NCBI GenBank assembly: GCA_006218045.1
Contig: VBWB01000009.1
Location: 1-64,000 of the forward strand
Direction of reading: 5' to 3'
Origin: Stygiobacter sp.
GTDB lineage: Bacteria; Pseudomonadota; Alphaproteobacteria; Rhodospirillales; Magnetospirillaceae
Length of the DNA stretch: 64,000 nucleotides
Shown here: one piece after another, positions 54,722 through 63,925 of the stretch
How positions within the stretch are numbered: position 1 is the stretch's first letter
How the letters are laid out: the number at the start of each line of letters is the position of its first letter
Notes under the pieces: generated by a model
The model's database searches: none
Seen by the model: only the letters and a program-made list of their open reading frames with translations
Told to the model about the DNA's origin: nothing
Translations under genes and position numbers: made by a program

Positions 54722-55840
54722 ATGCGGCGCGCCCTGCCCCTGTTACTGTTATTGCCCCTGCTGCCCGCCTGCGCGGCAGTGGAATCGCACGTGCTGTCCA
54801 CCGCCACCAAACTGGAACAGACCACCAATCCCAACAAGCCGCGCCCGGGGCTGGAACCCTTGTACCAGCCGGCCAATCCGCCCGCCGACCCGGCCTATAT
54901 CCCACCGCCGCTGGTGCCCGATGCCCAGGACTTGCCGTTCCTGCCCCGGCTGCTGACCCATGACGAGGCCGAAGCCCTGCTGGCCGGCGACCCGGCGGCA
55001 CTGCGTTTCCTGGCCATCCGCCGTCTGGCAGAAACCGGGCTGATCGCGCCGGCCGATGCCGGTGAACGCATCCAGACCAATCTGGCGGCGCTGCTGCCCT
55101 TGACCACCGCCCAGCCGCCCGCCGCCGGCCTGTTCGCCCCGGCCATGGCCCCGTCCGAAATGGAAACCATCATCCGCAGCCTGTGGGACCAGCCGCACAC
55201 CCAGGCCCAGCGCGAGTTCCTGATCGACAACATGCTGCCCAGACAGCCGAAGCAGCGCGAACCCCTGTTCATCCCCGATAAGGAATCCGGGCGGCGGGCC
55301 TTGGCCCGGCTGGATCGTCTGTATCAGAGCGGCCTGATCAGCCGCAGCCAGAAGGACGAGGAACTGGCGGCGCTCAATTCCCTGCTCGACGGCAATACCC
55401 TGCCGGAAACCCTGCGGCCCCAGGCCCCGCCCGAACCGGTCAAGCCGGTGGTACCGAAAAAACCCGGTCGCGGCACCGGCACCGGCGCGGCCAAGCCGAT
55501 GGAGCGGCTGCAAGGCGGCGTCACCGGCGAGCTCAAGGTCATCCCCTCGCCCCTGGAAATCAACGCGCCGCCGCTGCCCGCCGGCTTCACCGGTCAGGCC
55601 GGCATCCACCTGCTGTCCATGGGCAGCGCCAGCCATGCCGAACAGGCGTGGAAATCGCTGACCACCGAGCATCCGCAATTGGCCGCCCTGACTTATAAAG
55701 TCGTGCGCGTCGATCTGGGCGAATTGGGGGTCACCCATCGGCTGATCGCCGGCCCCCTGAGCCCGGCCAACGCCGCCGAAATCTGCACGGCCTTGAAACC
55801 CAAGGGTCAGACCTGCCAACCCACCCCATTCCCGCCATGA
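54722..55840 (+). CDS. SPOR-domain lipoprotein
   Basis: A 372-residue protein with a lipoprotein signal (MRRALPLLLLLPLLPAC, lipobox LPAC). The middle is proline-rich with helical blocks. The C-terminal 75 residues form a SPOR-like domain (AGIHLLSMGSASHAEQAWKSLTTEHPQLAALTYKVVRVDLGELG, then LIAGPLSPANAAEICTALK), which binds denuded glycan strands. It probably acts at the envelope during cell division. ATG 54722 was chosen because it opens the signal peptide. Its stop overlaps the next gene. Confidence 0.82.
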   Translation: MRRALPLLLLLPLLPACAAVESHVLSTATKLEQTTNPNKPRPGLEPLYQPANPPADPAYIPPPLVPDAQDLPFLPRLLTHDEAEALLAGDPAALRFLAIRRLAETGLIAPADAGERIQTNLAALLPLTTAQPPAAGLFAPAMAPSEMETIIRSLWDQPHTQAQREFLIDNMLPRQPKQREPLFIPDKESGRRALARLDRLYQSGLISRSQKDEELAALNSLLDGNTLPETLRPQAPPEPVKPVVPKKPGRGTGTGAAKPMERLQGGVTGELKVIPSPLEINAPPLPAGFTGQAGIHLLSMGSASHAEQAWKSLTTEHPQLAALTYKVVRVDLGELGVTHRLIAGPLSPANAAEICTALKPKGQTCQPTPFPP

Positions 55841-56529
55841 GCCCGGATGAATTGCTGGCCCGGGTGCTTTATCGCGACGCCATGGTTTTGATCATCGACA
55901 AGCCCGCCGGTCTCGCCGTGCATGCCGGTGCCCGCGATGGCAGCCACCATCTGATGGACCTGCTGGAGCCCTTGCGCTTCGGCCTGCCGCGCAACCCGGA
56001 ACTGGCCCACCGGCTGGACCGCGACACCTCGGGCTGTCTGGTGTTGGGCCGCCATCGCAAGGCCCTGGCCCGCTTGGGTGAAATCTTCGCCGGCGGCGAA
56101 GCGCAGAAAACCTATTGGGCGGTGGTGGTGGGCAAGCCGCCGGCCGAAAGCGGCATCATCGACAAATGCCTGAAAAAACTGGAACGCCGCCACGGCTGGC
56201 GCATGGTGGTCGACGACAAGGGCCAGGAGGCGGTGACCGAATACCGGGTTCTGGGCGGCAATGGCCGGCTGTCGTGGATCGAGGCCAAGCCCAAGACCGG
56301 ACGCACCCACCAAATCCGCGTGCATCTGGCCGCCATCGGCTGCCCCATCGTCGGCGATTCCACCTATGGCCGCGGCACCGCCGATCTGGTGTCGCCGCAT
56401 CTGCACCTGCATGCGCGGTCCATCACCCTGCCCTACAACCCGAAAAAGCCACCGATCATCGCCCAGGCGCCAGTGCCGGCGCATATGATCGACGCCCTCG
56501 GCCAATGCGGCTGGCAGGACCAGGACTAG
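55837..56529 (+). CDS. RluA-family RNA pseudouridine synthase
   Basis: A 230-residue enzyme. The catalytic Asp lies in HRLDRDTSGCLVLGR, and other family blocks are VLIIDKPAGLAVHAG and GRTHQIRVHLAAIGCPIVGDSTYG. The N-terminal S4 domain of longer RluC/RluD proteins is missing, as in RluA-type short forms. The target RNA position cannot be assigned. It overlaps the upstream lipoprotein gene by 4 bp. Confidence 0.92.
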   Translation: MSPDELLARVLYRDAMVLIIDKPAGLAVHAGARDGSHHLMDLLEPLRFGLPRNPELAHRLDRDTSGCLVLGRHRKALARLGEIFAGGEAQKTYWAVVVGKPPAESGIIDKCLKKLERRHGWRMVVDDKGQEAVTEYRVLGGNGRLSWIEAKPKTGRTHQIRVHLAAIGCPIVGDSTYGRGTADLVSPHLHLHARSITLPYNPKKPPIIAQAPVPAHMIDALGQCGWQDQD

Positions 56530-56544
56530 GGTGGACCGGGAATG

Positions 56545-56579
56545 TTGCATACAATTACCTGTACGGGTATTGTATGCAA
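56545..56579. promoter_or_regulatory. Palindromic operator candidate before the XRE regulator
   Basis: The arms TTGCATACAAT (56545-56555) and ATTGTATGCAA (56569-56579) are perfect 11-bp inverted copies around a 13-bp centre. It lies 27 bp before the regulator start and 16 bp after the preceding gene. This position is typical for autoregulation. Confidence 0.7.
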
Positions 56580-56605
56580 TCCCATCCATTCAATGACGAA
56601 CCGAT

Positions 56606-57055
56606 ATGCCCGCCGAAGCAAACAGCAAGAGAATTTATCGTGCCCGCACCGAATCCGGCGACCCCGATCCCATCGACACTCATGTGGGGGCACGGCTGCG
56701 GCTGCGCCGCACGCTGATGGGATTGAGCCAGACCGAGCTGGCCAAATCGGTGGGGCTGACCTTTCAGCAGGTGCAGAAATATGAAAGCGGCGCCAACCGC
56801 ATCAGCGCCAGCCGGCTTTATCATATTTCCGAGGCGCTGGACGTACCGGTCAGCTTTTTCTTCGACGACATGAGCCGGTCAGCGGCAAAATACGGCCTGC
56901 ACGAGGACGCGATCGCCTTCACCGCGCCGGAAAGCAGCCGCGAGGGACTGGAGATGATGCGCAACTACCACCGCATCACCGACGAAGCGATCCGCCGCAG
57001 CGTCTATGATCTGACCAAGTCCCTGGCCGCCAAGCTGAACGACGAGGAAGAGTAA
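56606..57055 (+). CDS. XRE-family transcriptional regulator
   Basis: A 149-residue protein with an XRE helix-turn-helix at residues 28-82 (VGARLRLRRTLMGLSQTELAKSVGLTFQQVQKYESGANRIS). The C-terminal 60 residues are helical (GLEMMRNYHRITDEAIRRSVYDLTKSLA). This layout is common in alphaproteobacterial regulators. The upstream 11-bp palindrome suggests autoregulation. Its regulon is unknown. Confidence 0.9.
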   Translation: MPAEANSKRIYRARTESGDPDPIDTHVGARLRLRRTLMGLSQTELAKSVGLTFQQVQKYESGANRISASRLYHISEALDVPVSFFFDDMSRSAAKYGLHEDAIAFTAPESSREGLEMMRNYHRITDEAIRRSVYDLTKSLAAKLNDEEE

Positions 57056-57059
57056 AAAA

Positions 57060-57081
57060 GGCCCGGTGGCGACACCGGCCC
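57060..57081 (+). terminator. Hairpin after the XRE regulator gene
   Basis: The arms ggcccggtg (57060-57068) and caccggccc (57073-57081) pair with one mismatch around the loop gcga, 4 bp after the stop. A run of A precedes it; no T-run follows. Confidence 0.4.
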
Positions 57082-57209
57082 CCCTCCTAATTAGGAACGT
57101 GTACCGTGTTACGCCGCCCCTGGGGCGACCGTAATGCCGTAGCGGCCCATTGTGGCGTACACTGCAATTGTCCACTATAGGCTCGCGGACACGACTGGGG
57201 GGCCTTGGC

Positions 57210-57593
57210 ATGAGCCGGGCATGGCGGATTGCCTGTGTTTCCATCTTGCTGAATCTGGCCTGGGCCTCGCCATCGGCGGCCGACGACATGGCACCCGGTT
57301 GCAGCAATGGCGCCCTGACCGAGGCGGTGATAGAGGAAAAACTTCAAACGCTACTTTCTCTGGAGAAGGTACGGCAGTGGGAGCGTCGGCTACCGCTTGA
57401 TGTCCACATGACGGCAATCCCCGGTGAAAACCGTACAGGGCAGAATGGTGAGTGCTATAGCGAGGTGACGCTATACGAAATGCACGCCGACCACATGACT
57501 TTGTGGCACACATTTCTGCTTGGCGCGAAGAGAGGTTTTGTTGCGAATTTGGATGGTGACTGGGTGCCCATCAATTCGTATGAACGTTGGTAG
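57210..57593 (+). CDS. Small secreted protein of unknown function
   Basis: A 127-residue protein with a Sec signal (MSRAWRIACVSILLNLAWAS, cleavage near SAADD). Two Cys in the mature part (GCSNG, ECYSEV) could form a disulphide. No family is recognised. Base composition is slightly more AT-rich than that of the neighbours. ATG 57210 was chosen because it opens the signal peptide. Confidence 0.55.
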   Translation: MSRAWRIACVSILLNLAWASPSAADDMAPGCSNGALTEAVIEEKLQTLLSLEKVRQWERRLPLDVHMTAIPGENRTGQNGECYSEVTLYEMHADHMTLWHTFLLGAKRGFVANLDGDWVPINSYERW

Positions 57594-57665
57594 CCTGAGA
57601 TGACGCCTAGTCACGACGGGGCGTCATATTTTGAGAGCATCGAGCCATAAATCCTCCGCCCACGC

Positions 57666-57750
57666 CGTCATACCCGCGAAAGCGGGTATCCAGGAGTCGC
57701 GGAGATGACGTCAGTGCACCTTTCTGGACTCCGCCTTCGCGGGGGTGACG
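57666..57750. repeat. Palindromic intergenic element of about 85 bp
   Basis: It starts cgtcatacccgc-gaaa-gcgggta, has ccaggagtcg in the middle and ends tccgccttcgcgggggtgacg. The inverted outer ends (cgtca and tgacg) and block order match 51759-51843, so both belong to one repeat family. Confidence 0.8.
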
Positions 57751-57796
57751 GGTGTTGCGGTGGATGTGTTGCCGATTAAAGGCTTGCCGTTCTAAA

Positions 57797-57822
57797 AAAG
57801 GCCCGGTTCGCACCGGGCCTTT
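57797..57822 (-). terminator. Terminator of the soe-like operon
   Basis: A perfect 11-bp stem, aaaggcccggt (57797-57807) with accgggccttt (57812-57822), and tetraloop tcgc. On the minus strand it follows the membrane-subunit gene by 7 bp and ends in a T-run (complement of aaaaaa). Confidence 0.9.
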
Positions 57823-57829
57823 CGCCCCT

Positions 57830-58798
57830 TCACGCCTTGCGTTGGTAATACAGGTTCTGCACGTGGTTGCCATGGGCGAAGAACACCCAGCGCTCGGCCA
57901 ACAGCCCCACATATTGGACGACAAAGGCCAGCCACAGCATCACCCCCGCCCCCAACGCCAACAGCACCATGGGGATGAGGAAGGCGGCGACGAGGAAGAA
58001 GACCACCAGGGCGCGCACCTTCTCCGGGGTGACGCCATGGAAGAATTCCTTGGTGTTGAACGACGAGCCGCCAAAGCCCTGCGACACTTGGCGGATGTTC
58101 TGGTGCGGCGCGCCGATGGCGCCTTTCAGCGTCGTCAGCGGCCGCACGCGAACATTGCGCCACAGGCTGTAGCTACGCCCGGCCAGGGCGGCCATGGTCA
58201 GGATCAGGGCGAGACCGGTGAACAGACCGGTCAGCACCGACGCCCAAGCGGCGGCGAAGCCCGCGGCCAGGGTGAAGCCCGAGGCCAGCCCCATCAGGGT
58301 GTAATTGATCACCGTCCACACGCTGGCCCATTCGCGGATGAACTTGACGCAGGCATAGATCATGCCGGTGCAGATGAACAGGGCCAGACAGGCGGCGATG
58401 GTGACGAAACCCGCCGCCATGGTCAGGTCCAGGCTTTTGCCGTTGGCGAAATGCATGAGCGGCAGATCCAGGCCCAGCCAATGCAGACCGCCATAGATCA
58501 CCGCCATGCCCATCACCGCCGGCAGGGCGATGACCTCACGCGACAGCCACGACGTCCGCCACTGGCTGGCGGCCCGCCAGGCCCGGGCCGGATTGGCCAG
58601 ATGGAAGAACGAGGCCAACAGGCCCAAGGCCAGCAGGACCAGGGCGATGAACGAGCCCAGGGCATAAAAGCCGCCCGGAGCCGCCTGCTGGCCGGTGCCG
58701 ACCACCAGGAACAATTGTCCGACCACCAGGGCGATCAGCAGGCCTTGGGCGGCACCGATCAAGGTGGTGAGGAAGAGAACGGAAAAAGCGGGACGCAT
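57830..58798 (-). CDS. DmsC/SoeC-type membrane anchor subunit
   Basis: A 322-residue membrane protein of the DMSO reductase anchor (DmsC) family with about eight hydrophobic helices. It starts MRPAFSVLFLTTLIGAAQGLL and has ASFFHLANPARAWRAASQWRTSWLSREV, the most conserved DmsC segment. It would exchange electrons with the quinone pool for the two soluble subunits encoded upstream. It lies 17 bp downstream of the iron-sulphur subunit gene. Confidence 0.88.
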   Translation of the reverse strand: MRPAFSVLFLTTLIGAAQGLLIALVVGQLFLVVGTGQQAAPGGFYALGSFIALVLLALGLLASFFHLANPARAWRAASQWRTSWLSREVIALPAVMGMAVIYGGLHWLGLDLPLMHFANGKSLDLTMAAGFVTIAACLALFICTGMIYACVKFIREWASVWTVINYTLMGLASGFTLAAGFAAAWASVLTGLFTGLALILTMAALAGRSYSLWRNVRVRPLTTLKGAIGAPHQNIRQVSQGFGGSSFNTKEFFHGVTPEKVRALVVFFLVAAFLIPMVLLALGAGVMLWLAFVVQYVGLLAERWVFFAHGNHVQNLYYQRKA

Positions 58799-58815
58799 GA
58801 TTTATCTCCCCTCCC

Positions 58816-59556
58816 TTACCACTGGGACGCGTCGTCGATGGTCGGGCCACCGAATTTGGGCAGCTCGGCTTCGCGCGACAGCGGGTTGTCGGCGCGCTGC
58901 AACTGATCGTCATGCACCTGGGCGTTGGTCTTGCGCCGAGGCAGATAATGGTTGGCCGGATTGGTGCCGGCTTCCGGCATCAACTGATAGCCGCCATTGT
59001 CGCGGATGGCGTGGGACGCCTCGGATTCGGGATCCTTGATGTCGCCGAAAATGCGGGCACTGGTCGGGCAGGCCAGCACGCAGGCCGGCTTGCGCCGTTC
59101 CGGTTCCAGGGTTTCATCGTAAATGCGGTCGACGCACAGGGTGCATTTCTTCATCACCCCGGTGATTTCGTCGAATTCGCGGGCGCCATAGGGGCAATTC
59201 CACGAACAATATTTGCAGCCGATGCACTTGTCGTAATCGACCAGGACGATGCCGTCGCTTTCGCGCTTGTAGGACGCGCCGGTGGGGCAGACCGGCACGC
59301 AGGGCGGGTCCTCGCAATGCAGGCAGGATTTGGGGAAGTGCACGGTTTCCGTATTGGGGAAAGTGCCGCATTCATAGGTCTGCACCCGGTTGAAGAAGAC
59401 GCCGTCGGGGTCTTTGCCGTAAGGCTGCTGGTCGGGCATGGGACCGGCCCAGCCCGAGGTGTTCCATTCCTTGCAACTGGTCACGCAGGCATGGCAGCCG
59501 ACGCAGACGTTCAAGTCGATGACCAGGGCCAGTTGTTTTTCATTCGCCATTGTCAT
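58816..59556 (-). CDS. Iron-sulphur subunit of a DMSO-reductase-family enzyme (SoeB-like)
   Basis: A 246-residue electron-transfer subunit with four [4Fe-4S] motifs: CVGCHACVTSC, CLHCEDPPCVPVCP, CIGCKYCSWNCPYG and the CTLC plus CVLACP set. It passes electrons between the molybdenum subunit and the membrane anchor. It has no signal peptide, so it works in the cytoplasm. It lies 9 bp after the catalytic subunit gene. Confidence 0.9.
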   Translation of the reverse strand: MTMANEKQLALVIDLNVCVGCHACVTSCKEWNTSGWAGPMPDQQPYGKDPDGVFFNRVQTYECGTFPNTETVHFPKSCLHCEDPPCVPVCPTGASYKRESDGIVLVDYDKCIGCKYCSWNCPYGAREFDEITGVMKKCTLCVDRIYDETLEPERRKPACVLACPTSARIFGDIKDPESEASHAIRDNGGYQLMPEAGTNPANHYLPRRKTNAQVHDDQLQRADNPLSREAELPKFGGPTIDDASQW

Positions 59557-59565
59557 GCCCCCCGA

Positions 59566-62460
59566 TCAACGCTTCTTGCCGGCGAAGAAGGCGCGCATCT
59601 TGGCGCCAAAGCCGGTCTGGCCCGGCAATTGCCCGAGTGTCGGGAATTGTGGCCAGCTTTCCTCGGGTTCGTCGGCTTCTGCCGCGGTGATGCGCACGCG
59701 CACGTCGTACCACGCCGCCTGCCCGGTGACCGGATCGGAGTTGGAGACATGCCGCCCGCCCACCATGTTGGGCAGTTCCTCGGAAATCAGGTGGTTGAGC
59801 AGGAAACCGTTCTTGGCTTCGTTGGCGTCGCCGTCCAGGCCCCAGGCGCCCGAGGCCTTGCCGATGGCGTTCCAGGTCCACACCGTGCCCGGCTCCACCG
59901 CCTCGGTGAAGCGCGCCATGCAGCGCACGCGGCCCCACGGGCTTTCCACCCACACCCAGCCACCATCGTCGAAGCCGTTGGCGGCACCGACGCTGGGATG
60001 GACCATGATGTAGTTCTGGGTATGGATTTGCCGCAGCCAGGCGTTTTGCGAATCCCACGAATGGTACATGGCCATGGGTCGCTGGGTCAGGGCCGACAGC
60101 GGATAACGGGCGGTGTCGGTCCTGGCCCATTCCAAGGGCGCATAGTGGAACGGCAAGGGGTCGAAGAATTGTTCGACCCGGGGCCGCAATTCATCCGGCG
60201 GCTGCTTGCCCTTCCACTTGCCTTGGGCGGCGAGACGGAATTTTTGCAGCACTTCCGAATAGATATGGATGTTGATGGGGTCGTGATAGCGCACCAGCCG
60301 GTTGCCCTGGGCCCAGGTCAGATAGCCCTTGTTCCAGTTGCGCATGTACTGGAAGCTTTTGGGCAGATGGTGGTGATAGTGGTTGTTATTGCGGGCATAC
60401 ATGTCCCACTGGTTGGGATTGGGCTCGCCGACCATGGACTTTTCGCCCGATTTGCCGCGCCAGCCGGCCAAGAAGCCGATGCCCGAGCCCGGCTCGGTCT
60501 CGAAATTGGTGATGAAATCGGGATAGTCGCGGTATTTGCGCGTCCCTTCCTTGGTCATGAAGGCGGGCAGCTTCAGCCGCGTCGCCAACTCGATGATGAC
60601 ATCCTGGAACGGGCGCGAATCGCCCAAGGGCGGCATGATCGGCACGCGCACCGAATCGACCGGACCGTCGAATTCCGAGATGGGCCGATCCAGCATGGAC
60701 ATGACGTCGTGGCGTTCCAGATAGGTGGTGTCGGGCAGCACCAGATCGGCGAAGGCCACGGTTTCCGACTGGAAGGCGTCACCCACCACCACGAACGGAA
60801 TCTTGTATTCGCCGTTTTCGTGCTTGTCGGTCAGCATCTTCCGGACTTCCGACGTGTTCATGGACGAATTCCACGCCATGTTGGCCATGAACAGGAACAG
60901 CGTGTCGATGGGGTAAGGATCACCGCGCCAGGCATTGGTGATGACGTTGTGCATCAACCCGTGCACCGACAGCGGATATTCCCAGGAAAAGCCCTTGTCC
61001 AGGCGCATGGGGGCGCCGTTTTCGTCCACCGACAGGTCATCGGGATCGGCGGGCCAGCCCAGCGGCATGCCGTCCAACGGCGTCGACGGCTTGACCGCGT
61101 GCGGCCCCTTGGGCGGCTTCGGGCATGGCGGGATCGGTCGCGGGAACGGGGCCCGGTGGCGGAACCCGCCGGGGCGGTCGATGGTGCCCAACAGGCTCAT
61201 CAGAATGGCCAAGGAGCGGATGGTGTGGAAACCGTTGGAATGGGCGGCCAGACCGCGCATGGAATGGAAGGCCACCGGATTGCCGGTGACCGTCTGGTGT
61301 TCGTTGCCCCACGAATCGGTCCAGGCGATGGGCAGCTCGATCTTCTGGTCCCGCGCGGTGATGCCCATCTCATGGGCGAGGCGGCGGATGGTATCGGCGG
61401 GAATGCCGGTGATTCCCTCGGCCCATTCCGGCGTGTAATCCTTGACCCGTTCCTTCAGCAATTGGAACGCCGGCTTGACCGGGGTGCCGTCGGGCAGGGT
61501 GTATTCCCCCATCAACCGGCCCTCGGTGCCCTGGCTGCGCGACAGCACCGGCTGGTCGGTTTTCTTATCCCACCAGAAGCGGTCGGGGGTGTCGAAAGTG
61601 TCGGGGCGCACGGCCACCGATGCGTCACGGGCGAACAGGCCGTGATCGTCGCGGGTGATGTCCTGGATGACCAATTCGGCGGAATTGGAATATTGCATCA
61701 GGAAGTCGCGGTCGAACAGGCCGGTTTCGATGATCTCGCGGATCAGCGCCAGCAACAGGGCGCCGTCGGTGCCGGTGCGGATGGGCACCCATTCATCGGC
61801 GATGGCGGCATAGCCGGTGCGCACCGGATTGATGGCGATGAAGCGCCCGCCGGCCCGCTTGAACTTGGCCAGTTCGATCTTCATGGGGTTGGAATGGTGA
61901 TCCTCGGCGGTGCCGATCATCACGAACAGCCTGGCCCGCTCCAGGTCGGGGCCGCCGAATTCCCAAAACGAACCGCCGATGGTGTAGATCATGCCGGCGG
62001 CCATGTTGACCGAGCAGAAACCACCATGGGCGGCGTAATTGGGGGTGCCGAACTGCTTGGCGAACATGCCGGTCAGCGCCTGCATCTGGTCGCGCCCGGT
62101 GAACAGGGCCAGTTGCTTGGGATCGGTCTTGCGGATGTGGTCCAGCCGGTCGCCCAGCAGGGACAGCGCTTCTTCCCACTCGATGGGCTCGAACTGATTG
62201 GAGCCGCGCTCGGCCCCTTGCTTGCGCTTCAGCGGCTTGGTCAGGCGCGCCGGCGAATATTGCTTCATGATCCCCGACGCCCCCTTGGCGCAGATGACGC
62301 CGTGGTTCAGGGGATGTTCGGGGTTGCCCTCGATATAGCGCACTTCACCGTCGCGTAAGTGCACGCGGATGCCGCAGCGGCAGGCGCACATGTAGCAGGT
62401 GGTGGTCTTGACCTCGGCCCGGCCAAGCTGGGAATCGCAAGAAGTGACGGGGTCTCGCAT
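59566..62460 (-). CDS. Molybdopterin oxidoreductase catalytic subunit (SoeA-like)
   Basis: A 964-residue molybdenum-bis-MGD enzyme. The N-terminal [4Fe-4S] motif is TTCYMCACRCGIRVHL with the fourth Cys in VICAKG. GTAEDHHSNPMKIELAKFKRAGGRFIAINP and the C-terminal dinucleotide-binding domain follow. No twin-arginine signal is present, so the enzyme is cytoplasmic. Together with the B and C subunits this fits SoeABC, the sulfite:quinone oxidoreductase of purple bacteria, better than periplasmic-side DMSO reductase. The substrate is inferred from overall design only. A thiosulfate or polysulfide enzyme is the alternative. Confidence 0.82.
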   Translation of the reverse strand: MRDPVTSCDSQLGRAEVKTTTCYMCACRCGIRVHLRDGEVRYIEGNPEHPLNHGVICAKGASGIMKQYSPARLTKPLKRKQGAERGSNQFEPIEWEEALSLLGDRLDHIRKTDPKQLALFTGRDQMQALTGMFAKQFGTPNYAAHGGFCSVNMAAGMIYTIGGSFWEFGGPDLERARLFVMIGTAEDHHSNPMKIELAKFKRAGGRFIAINPVRTGYAAIADEWVPIRTGTDGALLLALIREIIETGLFDRDFLMQYSNSAELVIQDITRDDHGLFARDASVAVRPDTFDTPDRFWWDKKTDQPVLSRSQGTEGRLMGEYTLPDGTPVKPAFQLLKERVKDYTPEWAEGITGIPADTIRRLAHEMGITARDQKIELPIAWTDSWGNEHQTVTGNPVAFHSMRGLAAHSNGFHTIRSLAILMSLLGTIDRPGGFRHRAPFPRPIPPCPKPPKGPHAVKPSTPLDGMPLGWPADPDDLSVDENGAPMRLDKGFSWEYPLSVHGLMHNVITNAWRGDPYPIDTLFLFMANMAWNSSMNTSEVRKMLTDKHENGEYKIPFVVVGDAFQSETVAFADLVLPDTTYLERHDVMSMLDRPISEFDGPVDSVRVPIMPPLGDSRPFQDVIIELATRLKLPAFMTKEGTRKYRDYPDFITNFETEPGSGIGFLAGWRGKSGEKSMVGEPNPNQWDMYARNNNHYHHHLPKSFQYMRNWNKGYLTWAQGNRLVRYHDPINIHIYSEVLQKFRLAAQGKWKGKQPPDELRPRVEQFFDPLPFHYAPLEWARTDTARYPLSALTQRPMAMYHSWDSQNAWLRQIHTQNYIMVHPSVGAANGFDDGGWVWVESPWGRVRCMARFTEAVEPGTVWTWNAIGKASGAWGLDGDANEAKNGFLLNHLISEELPNMVGGRHVSNSDPVTGQAAWYDVRVRITAAEADEPEESWPQFPTLGQLPGQTGFGAKMRAFFAGKKR

Positions 62461-62634
62461 GAACTGGCTCCCTGGGGTCGACCGCTTGCCGCCAAAGGCT
62501 CAGGCAAACGGACACGGCCCCCTTCGCGCCCATGGCAAAGGCCGTTCTCTCCTGTCCGTGTCCCTGTCCCCTGGCCATTTGCGGCCTTATTTGTCAGGGA
62601 CACAGTAATTAAGAACGACCTAATAAAGCAAACA

Positions 62635-63861
62635 TTACTTCGCCCTGTCGCGTCCCAGCCCGATCAGGGCCAGCGGCCCCAAGGCCGCCACCGCGCCCAG
62701 GCTGGCGAAAGCCAGCGCCCAGGCACCGGCCGATTGCGGCCCGCCCGCTCCTTGCAAAATCCAGCCGAAGGCCAGCGGCCCCAGGAAGGCGCCGGCGAAA
62801 CCGATCAGCGAATGCACGGCGATGGAGGCGCCGCGCCGTTCGGGCGCGGCGGCCAGCACCGCCCCGGTGGTCAGCGCGGCGGAATCCAATTGCACCAGAC
62901 CATTATAGACCAGCATCAGCGCCACCACCGCCGCCATTCCCCAGCCCGACGACAGCCCGACCAGCACGGCACAGCCGGCGGACGCCATGGCGAACAGCGA
63001 ACAGGCGCGAATGCGGTCGAATTTCAACGCCAGGGCGGCACCGCCGATGCTGGCGATCATGGCCACCACCGACGACAACGCCGCCACCAATGTGGGGGAG
63101 AGCACGACCGGACCGGCGGCGGCGAAAGCCAGGAAGGCCACCATCCACGACCGAAGCCCGAACAATTCCCACATATGGGCGAAGTATCCCAGCACATAGG
63201 CCATCACCCGGCGATTGGCCACGACCGGGCGCAAATCCAGCAGCTTGCCCGCTGGCCTGGCGGCAGGGATGCGGGTATCAAGCGCCAGCGTCAGCAGAGC
63301 GGCGACCAAAGCCCCACCGCCGAGCAAGGCGAAAGCGCCGCGCCAGCCCAGGATTTCGGCGAACAGGCCGGCGGCCAGAAACGAAACGCCGGTGCCGAGC
63401 GAGAAGCTGGCGGTGTACCAGCTCATCCATTTCGGCTGATCGGGGCCGTCGCTACGATCGACCAAGGCCTTCAGCCCCGGCATGTAGGTGCCGGCCAGAC
63501 CGATGCCGGCCAGGGCGCGGAACACCAGGGCGGTCCAAAACCCTTCGGTCAGCAGCGCGAACAGCAGCGCCGACAGCCCGGCCACCAAAGCCCCGGCCAC
63601 ATAGACCCGGCGGGCGTCCAGGCGGTCGGTGAGCGCGCTCAAGGTCGGCACCGCCGCCGCGTAGCCGGCAAAGGTGATCCCCGACAGCCACCCGGCCTGG
63701 GTGCTGGAAAAACCGAACCCGGAGATGAACTCAGGTAAAAGCGCGGGAAAGGCGAATACCGGCCCCATGGTCAGCACTTCCGCCAAGCACAAAAGACGCA
63801 CCGCACCGACGCCGCGCTCGAAATATTTGAACATCCATATATTCTTATAAAGTTTTGTCAT
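62635..63861 (-). CDS. MFS transporter
   Basis: A 408-residue permease with about twelve membrane helices. The motif A-like loop is LSALTDRLDARRVYVAGAL, and the central loop carries DRSDGPDQPKWMSWYTASFSLG. The gene follows the soe-like operon on the same strand with a 174-bp gap, so it has its own promoter. The substrate is unknown; an organic or inorganic anion linked to the neighbouring molybdoenzyme is only a guess. ATG 63861 is taken as the start; ATG 63834 is also possible. Confidence 0.85.
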   Translation of the reverse strand: MTKLYKNIWMFKYFERGVGAVRLLCLAEVLTMGPVFAFPALLPEFISGFGFSSTQAGWLSGITFAGYAAAVPTLSALTDRLDARRVYVAGALVAGLSALLFALLTEGFWTALVFRALAGIGLAGTYMPGLKALVDRSDGPDQPKWMSWYTASFSLGTGVSFLAAGLFAEILGWRGAFALLGGGALVAALLTLALDTRIPAARPAGKLLDLRPVVANRRVMAYVLGYFAHMWELFGLRSWMVAFLAFAAAGPVVLSPTLVAALSSVVAMIASIGGAALALKFDRIRACSLFAMASAGCAVLVGLSSGWGMAAVVALMLVYNGLVQLDSAALTTGAVLAAAPERRGASIAVHSLIGFAGAFLGPLAFGWILQGAGGPQSAGAWALAFASLGAVAALGPLALIGLGRDRAK

Positions 63862-63925
63862 ATGATCCGCCCGCAATGGGGGTGGGTGCCACCCGATAGC
63901 CTGTCGCGGGAAGGGTGTAACAGAG

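Noticed and set aside
58912-62358. Long plus-strand open frame opposite the SoeA/SoeB-like genes
   Set aside because: The protein has low-complexity Gly/His/Asp-rich sequence without domains, while the minus strand encodes clear iron-sulphur and molybdopterin motifs.
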